Shown: piece after piece, positions 9,810 to 19,450 of the stretch
Layout: each line of letters begins with the position of its first letter
Numbering within the stretch: the stretch's first letter is position 1
Origin: an uncultured Pelagibacteraceae bacterium
GTDB taxonomy: Bacteria; Pseudomonadota; Alphaproteobacteria; Pelagibacterales; Pelagibacteraceae
Assembly: GCA_902579465.1 (NCBI GenBank)
Contig: CACHGV010000002.1
Coordinates: forward strand, 147,186 to 211,185
Direction of reading: 5' to 3'
DNA: 64,000 bases
Notes under the pieces: model-generated
What the model saw: only the letters and a program-made list of their open reading frames with translations
What the model was told of the DNA's origin: nothing
The model's database searches: none
Translations under genes and position numbers: made by a program

Positions 9810-11243
9810 ATGTTAGAAAAAAGAAATTTTTATATAAATGGTAAATGGGTAGAACCAAAAAATTCTAAAGACATTCAAGTAATAAATCCTGCTACAGAAA
9901 AAAGTTGTGCGGTTATTTCACTGGGTGGAAAAGAAGATGTTGATGATGCAGTGTCAGCTGCAAAAACTGCTTTTCAAACTTGGGGTTTCACCAAAAAAGA
10001 AGAGAGAATTAAACTATTAGAAAAGTTTTATGAGTTATATAAAAAAAGATGGAATGACACTACAGAAGCAATAATGATGGAAATGGGTGCTCCAAAAGAT
10101 TTTGCATCAAAACTACAAACTGGTACAGGAGCAAGTCATACGAAATCATTTATAAAGTATCTTAAAGCTTTTGATTTTGAAAAACCTTTAGGAGATCATG
10201 CGCAAGATCAGAGAATTATTTATGAACCCAAAGGAGTTTGTGTATTAATTACACCCTGGAATTGGCCAATGAATCAAGTTTGCTTAAAAGTAATCCCAGC
10301 TTTAGCAGCAGGATGCACCATGATCTTAAAACCTTCTGAGCTAGCACCTCTATCATCAATGATACTTGCAGAACTTATTGATGAGGCAGGTTTTCCAAAA
10401 GGTGTATTTAATTTAGTTAATGGAGATGGTGAAACTACAGGTAATGCACTGACAAGTCATAAAGATGTAAATATGATATCTTTTACTGGTTCAACAAGAG
10501 CAGGAGCTCTAATTTCTCAAAACGCAGCAAAAGACTTTAAAAGGGTAAGCCTTGAATTAGGTGGAAAAGGAGCAAATATTATTTTTAAAGATGCAGATAC
10601 TGAGGCAATTGAAAGAGGAGCTGCACGATGTTTTAGAAATTCAGGCCAGTCATGTAATGCACCTACAAGAATGCTCGTAGAAAAATCAATCTATCATGAT
10701 GCAGTTAAAAGATTAAAAAAATTTGCTAATGAATATAAAGTTGATATTCCCCAAAAAGAAGGAGATCACATTGGTCCAGTAATATCTGAAACACAATATA
10801 ATAAAATTCAAGGTTTAATTAAAAAGGGTATAGATGAAGGTGCTAATTTAATAGCAGGAGGACTTGGAAAACCTGAAGGTTTTGAAGATGGTTACTATGT
10901 GAAGCCAACTGTTTTTGCTGATGTAAATAATAACATGGAAATTGCCAGAACTGAGATTTTTGGTCCAGTATTATCAGTAATTCCATTTGAATCAGAAGAA
11001 GAAGCAATTGAAATCGCAAATGATACTCCTTATGGTCTGACAAACTATATTCAAACTGAAGATCAAGAAAAAGTTAAAAGGGTTGCAAGAAAACTTAGAT
11101 CTGGGATGATAGTTGCTAATACAGCTTCACTAGCTGTAGATGCTCCATTTGGAGGATTTAAACACTCTGGAATAGGAAGAGAAGGTGGAAAAGAAGGTTT
11201 ATTAGAATTTTTAGAAGTAAAATCTATTGGTGGTTGGAATTAA
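9810..11243 (+). CDS. NAD(P)-dependent aldehyde dehydrogenase
   Basis: Aldehyde dehydrogenase superfamily, 477 aa. Seen are the Rossmann-region 'TPWNWPMNQ' near 148-156, 'FTGSTRAG' near 225, the catalytic glutamate in LELGGKGANI and the catalytic cysteine in NSGQSCNAPTR near 285. C-terminal 'PFGGFKHSGIGREGG' is the family ending. It oxidises an aldehyde to the acid; the substrate is open. Directly following a ureohydrolase, an amino- or guanidino-aldehyde is a reasonable guess. Its end overlaps the convergent M20 gene by 4 bases. Confidence 0.9.
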   Translation: MLEKRNFYINGKWVEPKNSKDIQVINPATEKSCAVISLGGKEDVDDAVSAAKTAFQTWGFTKKEERIKLLEKFYELYKKRWNDTTEAIMMEMGAPKDFASKLQTGTGASHTKSFIKYLKAFDFEKPLGDHAQDQRIIYEPKGVCVLITPWNWPMNQVCLKVIPALAAGCTMILKPSELAPLSSMILAELIDEAGFPKGVFNLVNGDGETTGNALTSHKDVNMISFTGSTRAGALISQNAAKDFKRVSLELGGKGANIIFKDADTEAIERGAARCFRNSGQSCNAPTRMLVEKSIYHDAVKRLKKFANEYKVDIPQKEGDHIGPVISETQYNKIQGLIKKGIDEGANLIAGGLGKPEGFEDGYYVKPTVFADVNNNMEIARTEIFGPVLSVIPFESEEEAIEIANDTPYGLTNYIQTEDQEKVKRVARKLRSGMIVANTASLAVDAPFGGFKHSGIGREGGKEGLLEFLEVKSIGGWN

Positions 11244-12427
11244 TTTAAAGATTTATTTTTAATACCATCTAAAAAACTTATACATTTTTTAATTTCAGAT
11301 AGTTTTATAAATTCATCAATCTTATGAGCTTGCTTTATAGATCCTGGTCCACATACAACTGTACTAATTCCAATCTCCTGAAATAGTCCTGCTTCTGTTC
11401 CGAAAGAAACTACATCTCTAGAATTATCTCCAGTTATACTCGAAACAAATTCGCATGCTTCTGAGTTAGGGACTCTATCGAAACCAGTAATTTCACCAAT
11501 TATAGTTTTTTTTATGGAAGATTTTGGATAAATTTTTTGCATTTCTGGTAAAAGAATTTCATTTGTAAATTTATCTATTTCGTTATTTAAGAAAATTCCA
11601 TCTTCTTTAACTACAGGTCTTGTCTCCCAGTTTACATGGCATTTATCAGCAATGACGTTGTGTGCTATACCACCAAAAATTCCTCCAATTTGTAAGGTTG
11701 AATAAGGTGGCTCAAAGATCGAGTCTTTTAATTGTCTAGATTTCAGATTTTCTTTTAATTCTAATAGTTTATTCACATATCTTGCAGCAAATTCAACTGC
11801 ACTCACACCTTTTTCTGGTTGTGAACTATGTCCTGCAAGACCTTCAAAATATGTTGTGTATTCATAACATCCTTTGTGTGCATCTATTATTTTCATATTG
11901 GTTGGCTCACCCACTATACAAATACAATCATGAATTTCTCTTTTTTTTAATTCTTTAATTAAAATAGGGGCACCTATGCAGGCAGTTTCCTCGTCAAATG
12001 TAAATGAAAAATGAATATCTCTGTCTAAATTTGAAGAAGAGAAAATAGGTGCGTATGCCAATGCACATGCTATAAATCCTTTCATATCACATGAGCCTCT
12101 ACCAAATAATTTGCCATCTTTGATTGTTGCATCAAAAGGATCTGTTGCCCATCCTTTAGAAACTGGAACCACATCAGTATGTCCAGATAAAATTATTGGT
12201 TTTTTTTTACTTTTTTTTTTAGCTTTTATAGTTGAAAATAGATTTACTCTTTTTTCTTCTTCATCATATGTTCTAAATGATACCGCACCCAATGAATTTA
12301 AAATATTATCACAATAGTCAATTAGTTGAGTATTGTTTTCACCAGAAACAGTTTTAAAAGCAATTAAATCTTTTAGTATCGTAATAGAATTACTATATAT
12401 TTCTTCTAAATTATTTCCTGTACTCAT
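11240..12427 (-). CDS. argE: M20 metallopeptidase, acetylornithine deacetylase (ArgE) type
   Basis: Two-zinc M20 amidohydrolase, 395 aa, the size of ArgE. Motifs are SGHTDVVPVSKGW (zinc His and catalytic Asp) near 80, GRGSCDMKGF near 109 (bridging Asp), DEETACIGAP near 144 (catalytic Glu), GEPTNMK near 172 and a late zinc His in 'IKQAHKIDEF'. The likely reaction is N-acetylornithine to ornithine in arginine synthesis; related deacylases such as DapE or N-acyl-diamine hydrolases remain possible. It is divergent from csaA with only 25 bases between starts. Confidence 0.82.
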   Translation of the reverse strand: MSTGNNLEEIYSNSITILKDLIAFKTVSGENNTQLIDYCDNILNSLGAVSFRTYDEEEKRVNLFSTIKAKKKSKKKPIILSGHTDVVPVSKGWATDPFDATIKDGKLFGRGSCDMKGFIACALAYAPIFSSSNLDRDIHFSFTFDEETACIGAPILIKELKKREIHDCICIVGEPTNMKIIDAHKGCYEYTTYFEGLAGHSSQPEKGVSAVEFAARYVNKLLELKENLKSRQLKDSIFEPPYSTLQIGGIFGGIAHNVIADKCHVNWETRPVVKEDGIFLNNEIDKFTNEILLPEMQKIYPKSSIKKTIIGEITGFDRVPNSEACEFVSSITGDNSRDVVSFGTEAGLFQEIGISTVVCGPGSIKQAHKIDEFIKLSEIKKCISFLDGIKNKSLN

Positions 12428-12452
12428 TTATTTTTAATTATATATTAAATTT

Positions 12453-12794
12453 ATGAAAGAACAAATAACCTACGACATTTATGACAAAGTAGATATCAGA
12501 GTAGGAACAGTAATATCGGTAAAAAAAAATGAAAAAGCAAGGAAACCATCTCTTGTTGTTGAGGTTGACTTTGGGAAAGATATAGGAATTAAGCAATCAT
12601 CAGCACAGATAACTCACTATTATAATGAGGAAAATCTAGTTGGAAAACAGGTCATTGGCATATGTAACTTTCCTGAAAAAAATATAGCAGGTATTGTCTC
12701 TCAGGTTTTAATACTTGGTTCTATAGATGAGGAAGGCAAAGTTGTTCTTGTTCACCCATCCCAAAAAGTAGAAAATGGTTTGCCTGTAGCATAA
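12453..12794 (+). CDS. csaA: CsaA-type tRNA-binding domain protein
   Basis: 113 aa, essentially a single EMAP-II-like OB-fold tRNA-binding domain. 'DKVDIRVGTVISV' at the start, 'IKQSSAQITHYY' and 'VIGICNFPEKNIAGI.SQVL' in the middle and 'VLVHPSQKVENGLPVA' at the end match CsaA, a dimeric protein described as a secretion-related chaperone that binds tRNA. Its stop is two bases before the LysE-family gene, so the two are likely co-transcribed. Confidence 0.88.
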   Translation: MKEQITYDIYDKVDIRVGTVISVKKNEKARKPSLVVEVDFGKDIGIKQSSAQITHYYNEENLVGKQVIGICNFPEKNIAGIVSQVLILGSIDEEGKVVLVHPSQKVENGLPVA

Positions 12795-12796
12795 AC

Positions 12797-13387
12797 ATGC
12801 ATCCCGAATTACTGTCTCTATGTTTATTTATGTTTGTAACGAGCTGTTCTCCAGGACCAAATAATATAGTTGCCTCTCACTCCGGATTTAATCACGGATT
12901 TAAAAAAACTATTCCTTTGATGTTGGGAGTAATTTTTGGTTTTACATTTATGCTAGCAGTAATTAACTTTGGTTTAATAAATATATTTAAGCTTTATCCA
13001 ATACTTCAAAAAGGTTTAATTCTTACAGGAACAATTTTTTTAATATATTTGTCTTACAAAATTTCATTTTCAAAATCATCAAGTGAAAGTGATAATTTAA
13101 AACCTGTAAATTTTGTTGAAACATTTCTATATCAATTTTTAAATCCTAAAGGTGTAATTGTTGCTATAATTGCAGTTTCCACCTATGTAGAAGCTGGTGG
13201 TAACTTTATTTTATATTCTATTTGGCTATTAAGCATTGCCTTTTTGTTTGCAGTTATTAGTATTATTTTCTGGACTATAATTGGAAAATTTATGAGGAAA
13301 TTCGCGACAAATGAGAAATTTATTAAATGGTTTAATTATGTTATGTCGGCACTCTTATTAAGCTGTATAGCAACTTTTTATTACTAA
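12797..13387 (+). CDS. LysE/RhtB-family amino-acid exporter
   Basis: Membrane protein of 196 aa with about six helices. The N-terminal family signature 'SCSPGPNNIVASHSGFNHG' (residues 16-34) and 'FLNPKGVIVAIIAVSTY' near 115 are diagnostic for LysE/RhtB translocators, which export amino acids or similar metabolites. Substrate is unknown. Six bases separate it from the aconitase gene. Confidence 0.87.
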   Translation: MHPELLSLCLFMFVTSCSPGPNNIVASHSGFNHGFKKTIPLMLGVIFGFTFMLAVINFGLINIFKLYPILQKGLILTGTIFLIYLSYKISFSKSSSESDNLKPVNFVETFLYQFLNPKGVIVAIIAVSTYVEAGGNFILYSIWLLSIAFLFAVISIIFWTIIGKFMRKFATNEKFIKWFNYVMSALLLSCIATFYY

Positions 13388-13393
13388 AAAATT

Positions 13394-16069
13394 ATGAAAC
13401 CAGGAAAACAAAATTCATTTAATTGTCTTAAAGAACTATCAGCAAATGGAAAAAATTATTCTTATTTTTCACTAAAAGAAGCAGAGAAAAATGGTTTAGA
13501 GGGCATAAATAAATTACCAAAATCAATAAAAGTCTTACTTGAAAATCTTCTAAGATATGAAGACAACGTGACTGTTAATAAAGAACAGATTCTAGCGATT
13601 AAAGAGTGGTTAAATTCAAAAAAATCTAAAACAGAAATTGCATATAGGCCTGCAAGAGTACTTCTGCAAGATTATACTGGAATACCTGCTGTTGCTGACC
13701 TTGCTGCTATGAGGGATACAGTTAAGGAAAAGAATAAAGATCCTAATACCATCAATCCTCTTTCTTCTGTGGATCTTGTTATCGATCATTCTGTTCAAGT
13801 TGATAAGTTTGCAACAAAGAATTCATTAAAAGAGAATGTTGATATTGAGTTTGATAGAAACTTTGAGAGATATTCATTTTTAAAATGGGGACAACAAGCC
13901 TTTAATAATTTTAGAATTGTTCCACCAGGCACTGGTATCTGTCATCAGGTAAATTTAGAATATTTATCAAAAGTAGTATGGAATGAAAAATTTGAGGATA
14001 AAGAGTATTTATTTCCAGACACGCTTGTTGGAACTGATAGTCATACAACAATGGTTAACGGTTTGTCAGTACTCGGTTGGGGTGTTGGAGGAATTGAAGC
14101 AGAAGCAGGTATGCTAGGACAGCCTATATCAATGTTGATACCAGAAGTTATTGGATTTGAAATGAAAAATAAGCTACCTGAGGGTACAACTGCTACCGAT
14201 CTAGTTTTAACAGTAGTGAAAATGTTAAGAGACAAAGGTGTAGTTGGTAAATTTGTAGAATTTTATGGAGAGGGTCTAAAAAATCTAACACTTGCTGATA
14301 GAGCAACCATTGCAAATATGGCACCCGAGTACGGTGCTACCTGTGGATTTTTTCCGATTGATGATGAAACTTTAAAATATTTAGAATTTTCAGGAAGATC
14401 TAAAGAGAACATTCAAATCGTAGAAAAATATGCAAAAGAACAAAATTTGTGGGCAAGTGAAGACGTTGTTTTCACTGATACTTTATCTTTAGATATGTCC
14501 ACAGTAGTTCCTACAATTTCTGGACCAAAAAGACCTCAAGATAAAGTTCTTTTAACAGAGGCATCAAAAAATTTTATTAAAGTTTTTGAAGAAGTTTGTA
14601 AAAAAACTGATCCAACAGTAGCAAAAGTTAAAGATACAGATTTTGAGATAAAAGATGGAGATATATTAATAGCAGCTATTACATCATGCACGAATACCTC
14701 CAATCCAAATGTATTAATTGGTGCAGGACTGTTAGCCAAAAATGCAATTGAAAAAGGCTTAAATGTTAAACCTTGGGTTAAAACTTCATTAGCACCTGGA
14801 TCACAAGTTGTTACTGACTACTTAGATAAAGCGGGTTTAAGTAAATATTTAGATGAATTAGGTTTTAATTTAGTTGGTTATGGTTGCACCACTTGTATTG
14901 GTAATTCTGGACCTTTGCCAGATAATATTACTGATGCTGTTAAAGAAAATAATTTATACGCAGTTTCAGTTTTGTCTGGAAATAGAAACTTTGAAGGAAG
15001 AATTTCTCCTTTAGTTAAAGCAAATTATTTAGCGTCACCTCCTCTTGTAGTAGCTTATGCAATTGCAGGATCTATGAGAATGGATTTGTATAAAGATCCA
15101 TTAGGAAAAGATGATAAAGGACAAGATGTTTACTTAAAAGACATTTGGCCTTCTAATAAAGAGATTGAAGATACTCTTAAACAATCTTTAAACCCAGAAA
15201 TGTTTGTGAATAGATATTCAAATGTTTCAGAAGGACCAGAACAATGGCAAAAAATTAAAGTGAACAAAGGAAGTATTTACAATTGGGAAGAAAATTCTAC
15301 CTATGTTAAAAAACCACCATTTTTTGAAAATTTACCTGATGAACCAGAAGGTTTTAAGGAAATAAAAGATGCAAGACCATTATTAATTTTAGGGGATATG
15401 GTAACAACAGACCATATATCTCCAGCTGGAAGTATTCAAAAAGAAAGCCCAACAGGAAATTATTTTATGAAGCATCAAATTTTGCCTAAGGATTATAATT
15501 CTTATGGTGCAAGAAGAGGGAATCATGAGGTAATGATGAGAGGAACATTTGCTAATATTAGAATTAAAAATGAAATGGCTCCAGGTACAGAGGGAGGTTT
15601 CACTAAATTATATCCTGAAGAAAAAGTAATGCCTATTTATGATGCTGTTGTTGAATACAAAAAAAGAGGAACAGATTTAGTTGTATTTGGAGGAAAAGAA
15701 TATGGAACTGGTTCTTCAAGAGATTGGGCTGCAAAAGGAACAAAATTATTAGGTATAAAAGCTGTGATTGCGGAAAGCTTTGAAAGAATACATAGATCTA
15801 ATCTCATAGGCATGGGAGTTTTACCTTTGCAGTTTGTAGATAACATGAATAGACAGAATTTAAACTTAAAAGGGTCTGAATTAATTTCAGTATTAGGTCT
15901 TGAGAAAGGAATTAATCCAGGCGATCATTTAGAGGTTGAGATCAAATACGCGACAGGTGACATTAAAAAAATTAAAATGTTGTGCAGAATAGACACTAAA
16001 AATGAATTAGAATACTATAAGAATGGTGGTATTTTACAATATGTTCTAAGGAATATGATCAATGGATGA
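13394..16069 (+). CDS. acnA: Aconitate hydratase A
   Basis: TCA-cycle enzyme converting citrate to isocitrate with a [4Fe-4S] cluster, 891 aa (AcnA/IRP size). Cluster cysteines are Cys432 (SCTNTSNP), Cys498 and Cys501 (YGCTTCIGNSGP), with the spacing of E. coli AcnA. Other signatures are 'GTDSHTTMVNGLSVLGWGVGG' (split here as GTDSHTTMVNG and LSVLGWGVGG) and the C-terminal swivel-domain 'GKEYGTGSSRDWAAKG'. Its end overlaps the next gene by 8 bases. Confidence 0.97.
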   Translation: MKPGKQNSFNCLKELSANGKNYSYFSLKEAEKNGLEGINKLPKSIKVLLENLLRYEDNVTVNKEQILAIKEWLNSKKSKTEIAYRPARVLLQDYTGIPAVADLAAMRDTVKEKNKDPNTINPLSSVDLVIDHSVQVDKFATKNSLKENVDIEFDRNFERYSFLKWGQQAFNNFRIVPPGTGICHQVNLEYLSKVVWNEKFEDKEYLFPDTLVGTDSHTTMVNGLSVLGWGVGGIEAEAGMLGQPISMLIPEVIGFEMKNKLPEGTTATDLVLTVVKMLRDKGVVGKFVEFYGEGLKNLTLADRATIANMAPEYGATCGFFPIDDETLKYLEFSGRSKENIQIVEKYAKEQNLWASEDVVFTDTLSLDMSTVVPTISGPKRPQDKVLLTEASKNFIKVFEEVCKKTDPTVAKVKDTDFEIKDGDILIAAITSCTNTSNPNVLIGAGLLAKNAIEKGLNVKPWVKTSLAPGSQVVTDYLDKAGLSKYLDELGFNLVGYGCTTCIGNSGPLPDNITDAVKENNLYAVSVLSGNRNFEGRISPLVKANYLASPPLVVAYAIAGSMRMDLYKDPLGKDDKGQDVYLKDIWPSNKEIEDTLKQSLNPEMFVNRYSNVSEGPEQWQKIKVNKGSIYNWEENSTYVKKPPFFENLPDEPEGFKEIKDARPLLILGDMVTTDHISPAGSIQKESPTGNYFMKHQILPKDYNSYGARRGNHEVMMRGTFANIRIKNEMAPGTEGGFTKLYPEEKVMPIYDAVVEYKKRGTDLVVFGGKEYGTGSSRDWAAKGTKLLGIKAVIAESFERIHRSNLIGMGVLPLQFVDNMNRQNLNLKGSELISVLGLEKGINPGDHLEVEIKYATGDIKKIKMLCRIDTKNELEYYKNGGILQYVLRNMING

Positions 16070-16706
16070 AGAAATCGAAATTATTAATACAAATACAAGA
16101 ATTGAAAAATTAAAAAATTTTTTAATTTCAAAAAGAAAACAATTAATAACTTCATTAATATTAATAATTTTAATATTAATCACCTTTTTTGGTTACCAAG
16201 AGTTCAAGTCTAGTAGTAAAGAAAAACTAGCAGATAAATTCAATTTAATTGTTACAAATTTTGAGACAGGAAAACAAGAAAATATAAATAACAATTTAAT
16301 AGAAATTATAAATACTAAAGATAAAACCTATTCTCCATTAGCCTTCTTTTTTTTGCTTGATAATGATTTGATAACTTCTAGTAATGAAATTAATACTTAT
16401 TTTGACCTTCTTATTAATGATGTATCGCTTGATAAAGAAATTAAAAATCTAACCATCTACAAGAAGGGTCTATTTAATTCAGACTTTGCTCAAGAAAACG
16501 AATTATTAAATATTCTAAATCCAGTAATAAAATCAGAAAGCATCTGGAAACCTCAAGCACTATATCTTATGGCTGAGTTCTATTTATCAAAAAAACAAAA
16601 ACAGAAATCTAAAGAATTTTTCAATCAGATAGTAGAAATGGAAAATGTAAGTCCGAAAGTAAAATTAGAAGTTCAAAGAAGGTTACGATCAAATTTCAGT
16701 GATTAA
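16062..16706 (+). CDS. Inner-membrane-anchored TPR-like protein, YfgM type
   Basis: 214 aa with a short cytoplasmic N-terminus, one membrane helix near residues 28-45 and a periplasmic helical domain. The layout and the 'QALYLMAEFYLSKKQKQKSKEFF' type C-terminal repeat (given in part: YLMAEFYLSKKQKQKSKEF) fit the YfgM/tetratricopeptide family. The position immediately before a BamB gene is the same as yfgM-yfgL in E. coli, which supports the call more than the diverged sequence does. YfgM is a periplasmic partner of the Sec translocon and chaperones. Confidence 0.72.
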   Translation: MDEEIEIINTNTRIEKLKNFLISKRKQLITSLILIILILITFFGYQEFKSSSKEKLADKFNLIVTNFETGKQENINNNLIEIINTKDKTYSPLAFFFLLDNDLITSSNEINTYFDLLINDVSLDKEIKNLTIYKKGLFNSDFAQENELLNILNPVIKSESIWKPQALYLMAEFYLSKKQKQKSKEFFNQIVEMENVSPKVKLEVQRRLRSNFSD

Positions 16707-17970
16707 AGCTATTAAATATATAATAATTTTAATATTTTTATCAAACTGCAGTGCCTCTAAAAAAGACACATCAGATAATGAAAAATTAATTGATATTTTT
16801 AAAAAAAATGAACCAATCGAAAAAGAATTTAATCAACAATTAAAAATTAAGAAGTTAAATACTTTTAAAACAAAACCTTTTCTAAGAAATAACAGTAATA
16901 ATAATGGAAATATAGATTTTGACTCAAATTTTGATAAATTTTCAACTTATAAAATAAGTAAAATCAAAAAATTTAATTCAAATCAGCCTGAATTATTCTT
17001 TACTGAAAGTGGAAAAATAATTTTTTTCAATGGGAAAGGTACAATTTTCAAGTTAAGTAAAGACCTTAAAAAAATATGGGAAATTAACAATTATAATAGA
17101 AAAGAAAAGAAACTTAATCCTATTTTATATTTTGCTCAAGCTGGAGGAAATTTAATTGTAAATGATAATTTGTCAAAAATGTATTCCATTGATTTAAATA
17201 ATGGAAAAGTTAATTGGTCAAAATATAGCTCATCATCATTTAACTCTAATATTAAGGTTTATAAAGATAAATTTTTAACAATAGATTTTGATAATGTTAT
17301 CAGAGCCATATCTACTAATGATGGAAGTGAATTATGGAACTTTAAAACTGATAATTCATTTATCAAATCACAAAAAAAAAATTCAATAATTTTAAAAGAT
17401 GAAATAGTTTTTTTTATTAACAATCTGGGAGATGTAACAGCTCTTGATGTAAATAACGGAAGTTTAGTTTGGCAGACCCCAACACAAAGTAATTTAATAT
17501 ATCAAGATGCATTTAGCTTAGAAAATTCAGACTTAGTTTTTGAAAATAATACAATTTATTTTTCAAATAATAAAAATGAATTTTTTGCAATAGATGCAAG
17601 ATCAGGAATAATCAAATGGACACAATCGATAAATTCAAGTTTAAGGCCAACTATAATTGAAAGTTTAATCTTTACTGTATCTAATGAAGGTTACCTTTTT
17701 GTAATAGATGATCGATCTGGTAATATTCTTAGAATAACAGATATTTTAAATAACTTTAAAAATAAGAAAGATTTAAAACCAACAGGATTTATTCACGGCA
17801 AATATAAAATATTTGTATCTTTAGATAATGGACGATTACTAACAATTAATTCTAGCACTGGTTTACAAGAGAAGATCACAAAAATACATGGATCGAAAAT
17901 TTCTAGACCCTATGTACTTAATAATAGTATGTATTTGATAAAAGATAATGCTATAGCCAAAACAAACTAA
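16699..17970 (+). CDS. bamB: BamB-like outer-membrane assembly lipoprotein
   Basis: 423 aa, starting with GTG at 16699 and overlapping the previous gene by 8 bases. The signal peptide ends in a lipobox (FLSNC, Cys17), so this is a lipoprotein. The body is a beta-propeller of PQQ-like repeats, seen as recurring blade motifs such as 'NGKVNWSKYS', 'DGSELWNFKT', 'NGSLVWQTPT' and 'SGIIKWTQSI'. It belongs to the BAM complex that folds outer-membrane proteins. An Asn/Lys-rich linker follows the lipobox. The next gene overlaps by one base (TAATG). Confidence 0.86.
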   Translation: MIKAIKYIIILIFLSNCSASKKDTSDNEKLIDIFKKNEPIEKEFNQQLKIKKLNTFKTKPFLRNNSNNNGNIDFDSNFDKFSTYKISKIKKFNSNQPELFFTESGKIIFFNGKGTIFKLSKDLKKIWEINNYNRKEKKLNPILYFAQAGGNLIVNDNLSKMYSIDLNNGKVNWSKYSSSSFNSNIKVYKDKFLTIDFDNVIRAISTNDGSELWNFKTDNSFIKSQKKNSIILKDEIVFFINNLGDVTALDVNNGSLVWQTPTQSNLIYQDAFSLENSDLVFENNTIYFSNNKNEFFAIDARSGIIKWTQSINSSLRPTIIESLIFTVSNEGYLFVIDDRSGNILRITDILNNFKNKKDLKPTGFIHGKYKIFVSLDNGRLLTINSSTGLQEKITKIHGSKISRPYVLNNSMYLIKDNAIAKTN

Positions 17971-18398
17971 TGTTTTTAAAGATTTTAGAAAAACTAGGTA
18001 GAAAAAAAGTGGTATTTGATAGAGGACCATCGCACCCAGAGTTTGAAAAAGCAAAACCATGGATGAATAGATATTATCTATTATTCCGTCATAGACCAAA
18101 GTGGTTTCCATTTAACATACTGATCCATGAAATGTTAGACGATGACCACGGTGATGGTGTACATAATCATTTGTTTCCTTATATCACAATCATTTTGAGA
18201 GGAGGATACTGGGAAACATTAAAAACAGGAAAGGTTTGGCGAGCACCAGGATATATCGGATTTAGATCTGCTAATAATTTTCACAGAGTAGACTTAGAGC
18301 CAGGAACTAAACCAATGACTATTTTTTTAGCAGGCCCATATGGATTGAGAAAAGGACCAAGATCGGAATATGGAATAGATTTTAAAACAAAAAAATGA
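17970..18398 (+). CDS. Small cupin-fold protein
   Basis: 142 aa. A likely cupin metal site is seen around residues 50-100: H-G-D-G-V-H-N-H near 59-66, then 'IILRGGYWE' and a later His in 'NNFHRVDLEPG'. The N-terminal third is rich in aromatic and basic residues. The function is unknown; cupins of this size are dioxygenase-like or sugar/ligand-binding. It overlaps bamB by one base and zapE by 4 bases, so it sits inside the operon. No regulator or catabolic partner is nearby to suggest a substrate. Confidence 0.7.
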   Translation: MFLKILEKLGRKKVVFDRGPSHPEFEKAKPWMNRYYLLFRHRPKWFPFNILIHEMLDDDHGDGVHNHLFPYITIILRGGYWETLKTGKVWRAPGYIGFRSANNFHRVDLEPGTKPMTIFLAGPYGLRKGPRSEYGIDFKTKK

Positions 18399-19447
18399 GT
18401 TTGAAAAAATCTTATCTTAAACACTGCGAAGATAAGGACTTAGAAATCAACGAAAATCAAATAAAAATAGTCCAAAAATTAAGCGAATATTACGATCTTA
18501 ACTTCAATCAGTCATTTATTAAAAAATTATTCAAAGATAAAAAAAATAAATTAGGCTTTTATTTAGTTGGCGATGTAGGTGTAGGCAAAACTATGATTTT
18601 AAATTTTTTTTTTGAAAGTTTAAAAGAAAAAAAATCAAGATTACATTTTAATGAGTTTATGGTTGAATTTCATGATTTTATATTTGAAAATAAAAAAAAA
18701 AGAAATGACAATGGGTTAGAAAAATTTGTTAAAAATTTAAGTGACAAAACAAAAATATTATATTTTGATGAATTTCAAGTAACTAATGTTGTTGATGCTA
18801 TGATCTTAGGTAAATTATTTGAGAGAATATTTAATGAAAATATAAAAGTTATTTTTTCTTCAAATACAAATATTAAAGACTTATATAAAAATGGATTACA
18901 AAGAGATCAATTCATCCCTTTTTTAAATATATTAAAAAATAATTGCTATGAATTAGAACTTAATATCGAGGAAGATTATAGAGCTACAAAAAATTTAAAT
19001 TTAAGTCGATTTTTATCGCCAATAGATAACTCATCTAATTTTAAGTTTAATAAATTTTTTAGAAAAGCTACAAAGAATAAAAAACAAACCATTAAGATAT
19101 TAGATGTGAAGGGTCGTAAATTAGTATTTGAAAACTTTCATGAAGGAGTTCTTAAGGTTTCTTTTGACGAAATTTGTAATAGAAATCTTGGATCCGAGGA
19201 CTACATCAAAATTGCTAACGAAAGCGACTTTATTTTTATTGAAAATCTACCAAACTTTGATGAAAGTAATTCTAACCAGCAACAAAGGTTTATTACTTTT
19301 ATCGATATTATTTATGAAAAAAAAATACCATTGATGATCAAATCAGAAGTTGAATTAAATTCACTTGAATCTGCTAATAACATTAAAAAGCCATTCAAAA
19401 GAACAGTTAGTCGTTTGTATGAACTAACATCACAAAACTTTAATTAA
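18395..19447 (+). CDS. zapE: ZapE/AFG1-family ATPase
   Basis: AAA-type ATPase of the AFG1/ZapE family, 350 aa. Walker A is GDVGVGKT near 58-65; Walker B is 'ILYFDEFQVTNVVDAM' near 125; a sensor-like 'VIFSSNT' and 'LYKNGLQRDQFIPFL' follow, all family signatures. In E. coli ZapE helps Z-ring constriction; the mitochondrial homologue is linked to respiratory-complex quality control. Its ATG overlaps the cupin stop and yjbQ follows 3 bases after it. Confidence 0.9.
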   Translation: MSLKKSYLKHCEDKDLEINENQIKIVQKLSEYYDLNFNQSFIKKLFKDKKNKLGFYLVGDVGVGKTMILNFFFESLKEKKSRLHFNEFMVEFHDFIFENKKKRNDNGLEKFVKNLSDKTKILYFDEFQVTNVVDAMILGKLFERIFNENIKVIFSSNTNIKDLYKNGLQRDQFIPFLNILKNNCYELELNIEEDYRATKNLNLSRFLSPIDNSSNFKFNKFFRKATKNKKQTIKILDVKGRKLVFENFHEGVLKVSFDEICNRNLGSEDYIKIANESDFIFIENLPNFDESNSNQQQRFITFIDIIYEKKIPLMIKSEVELNSLESANNIKKPFKRTVSRLYELTSQNFN

Positions 19448-19450
19448 TCT

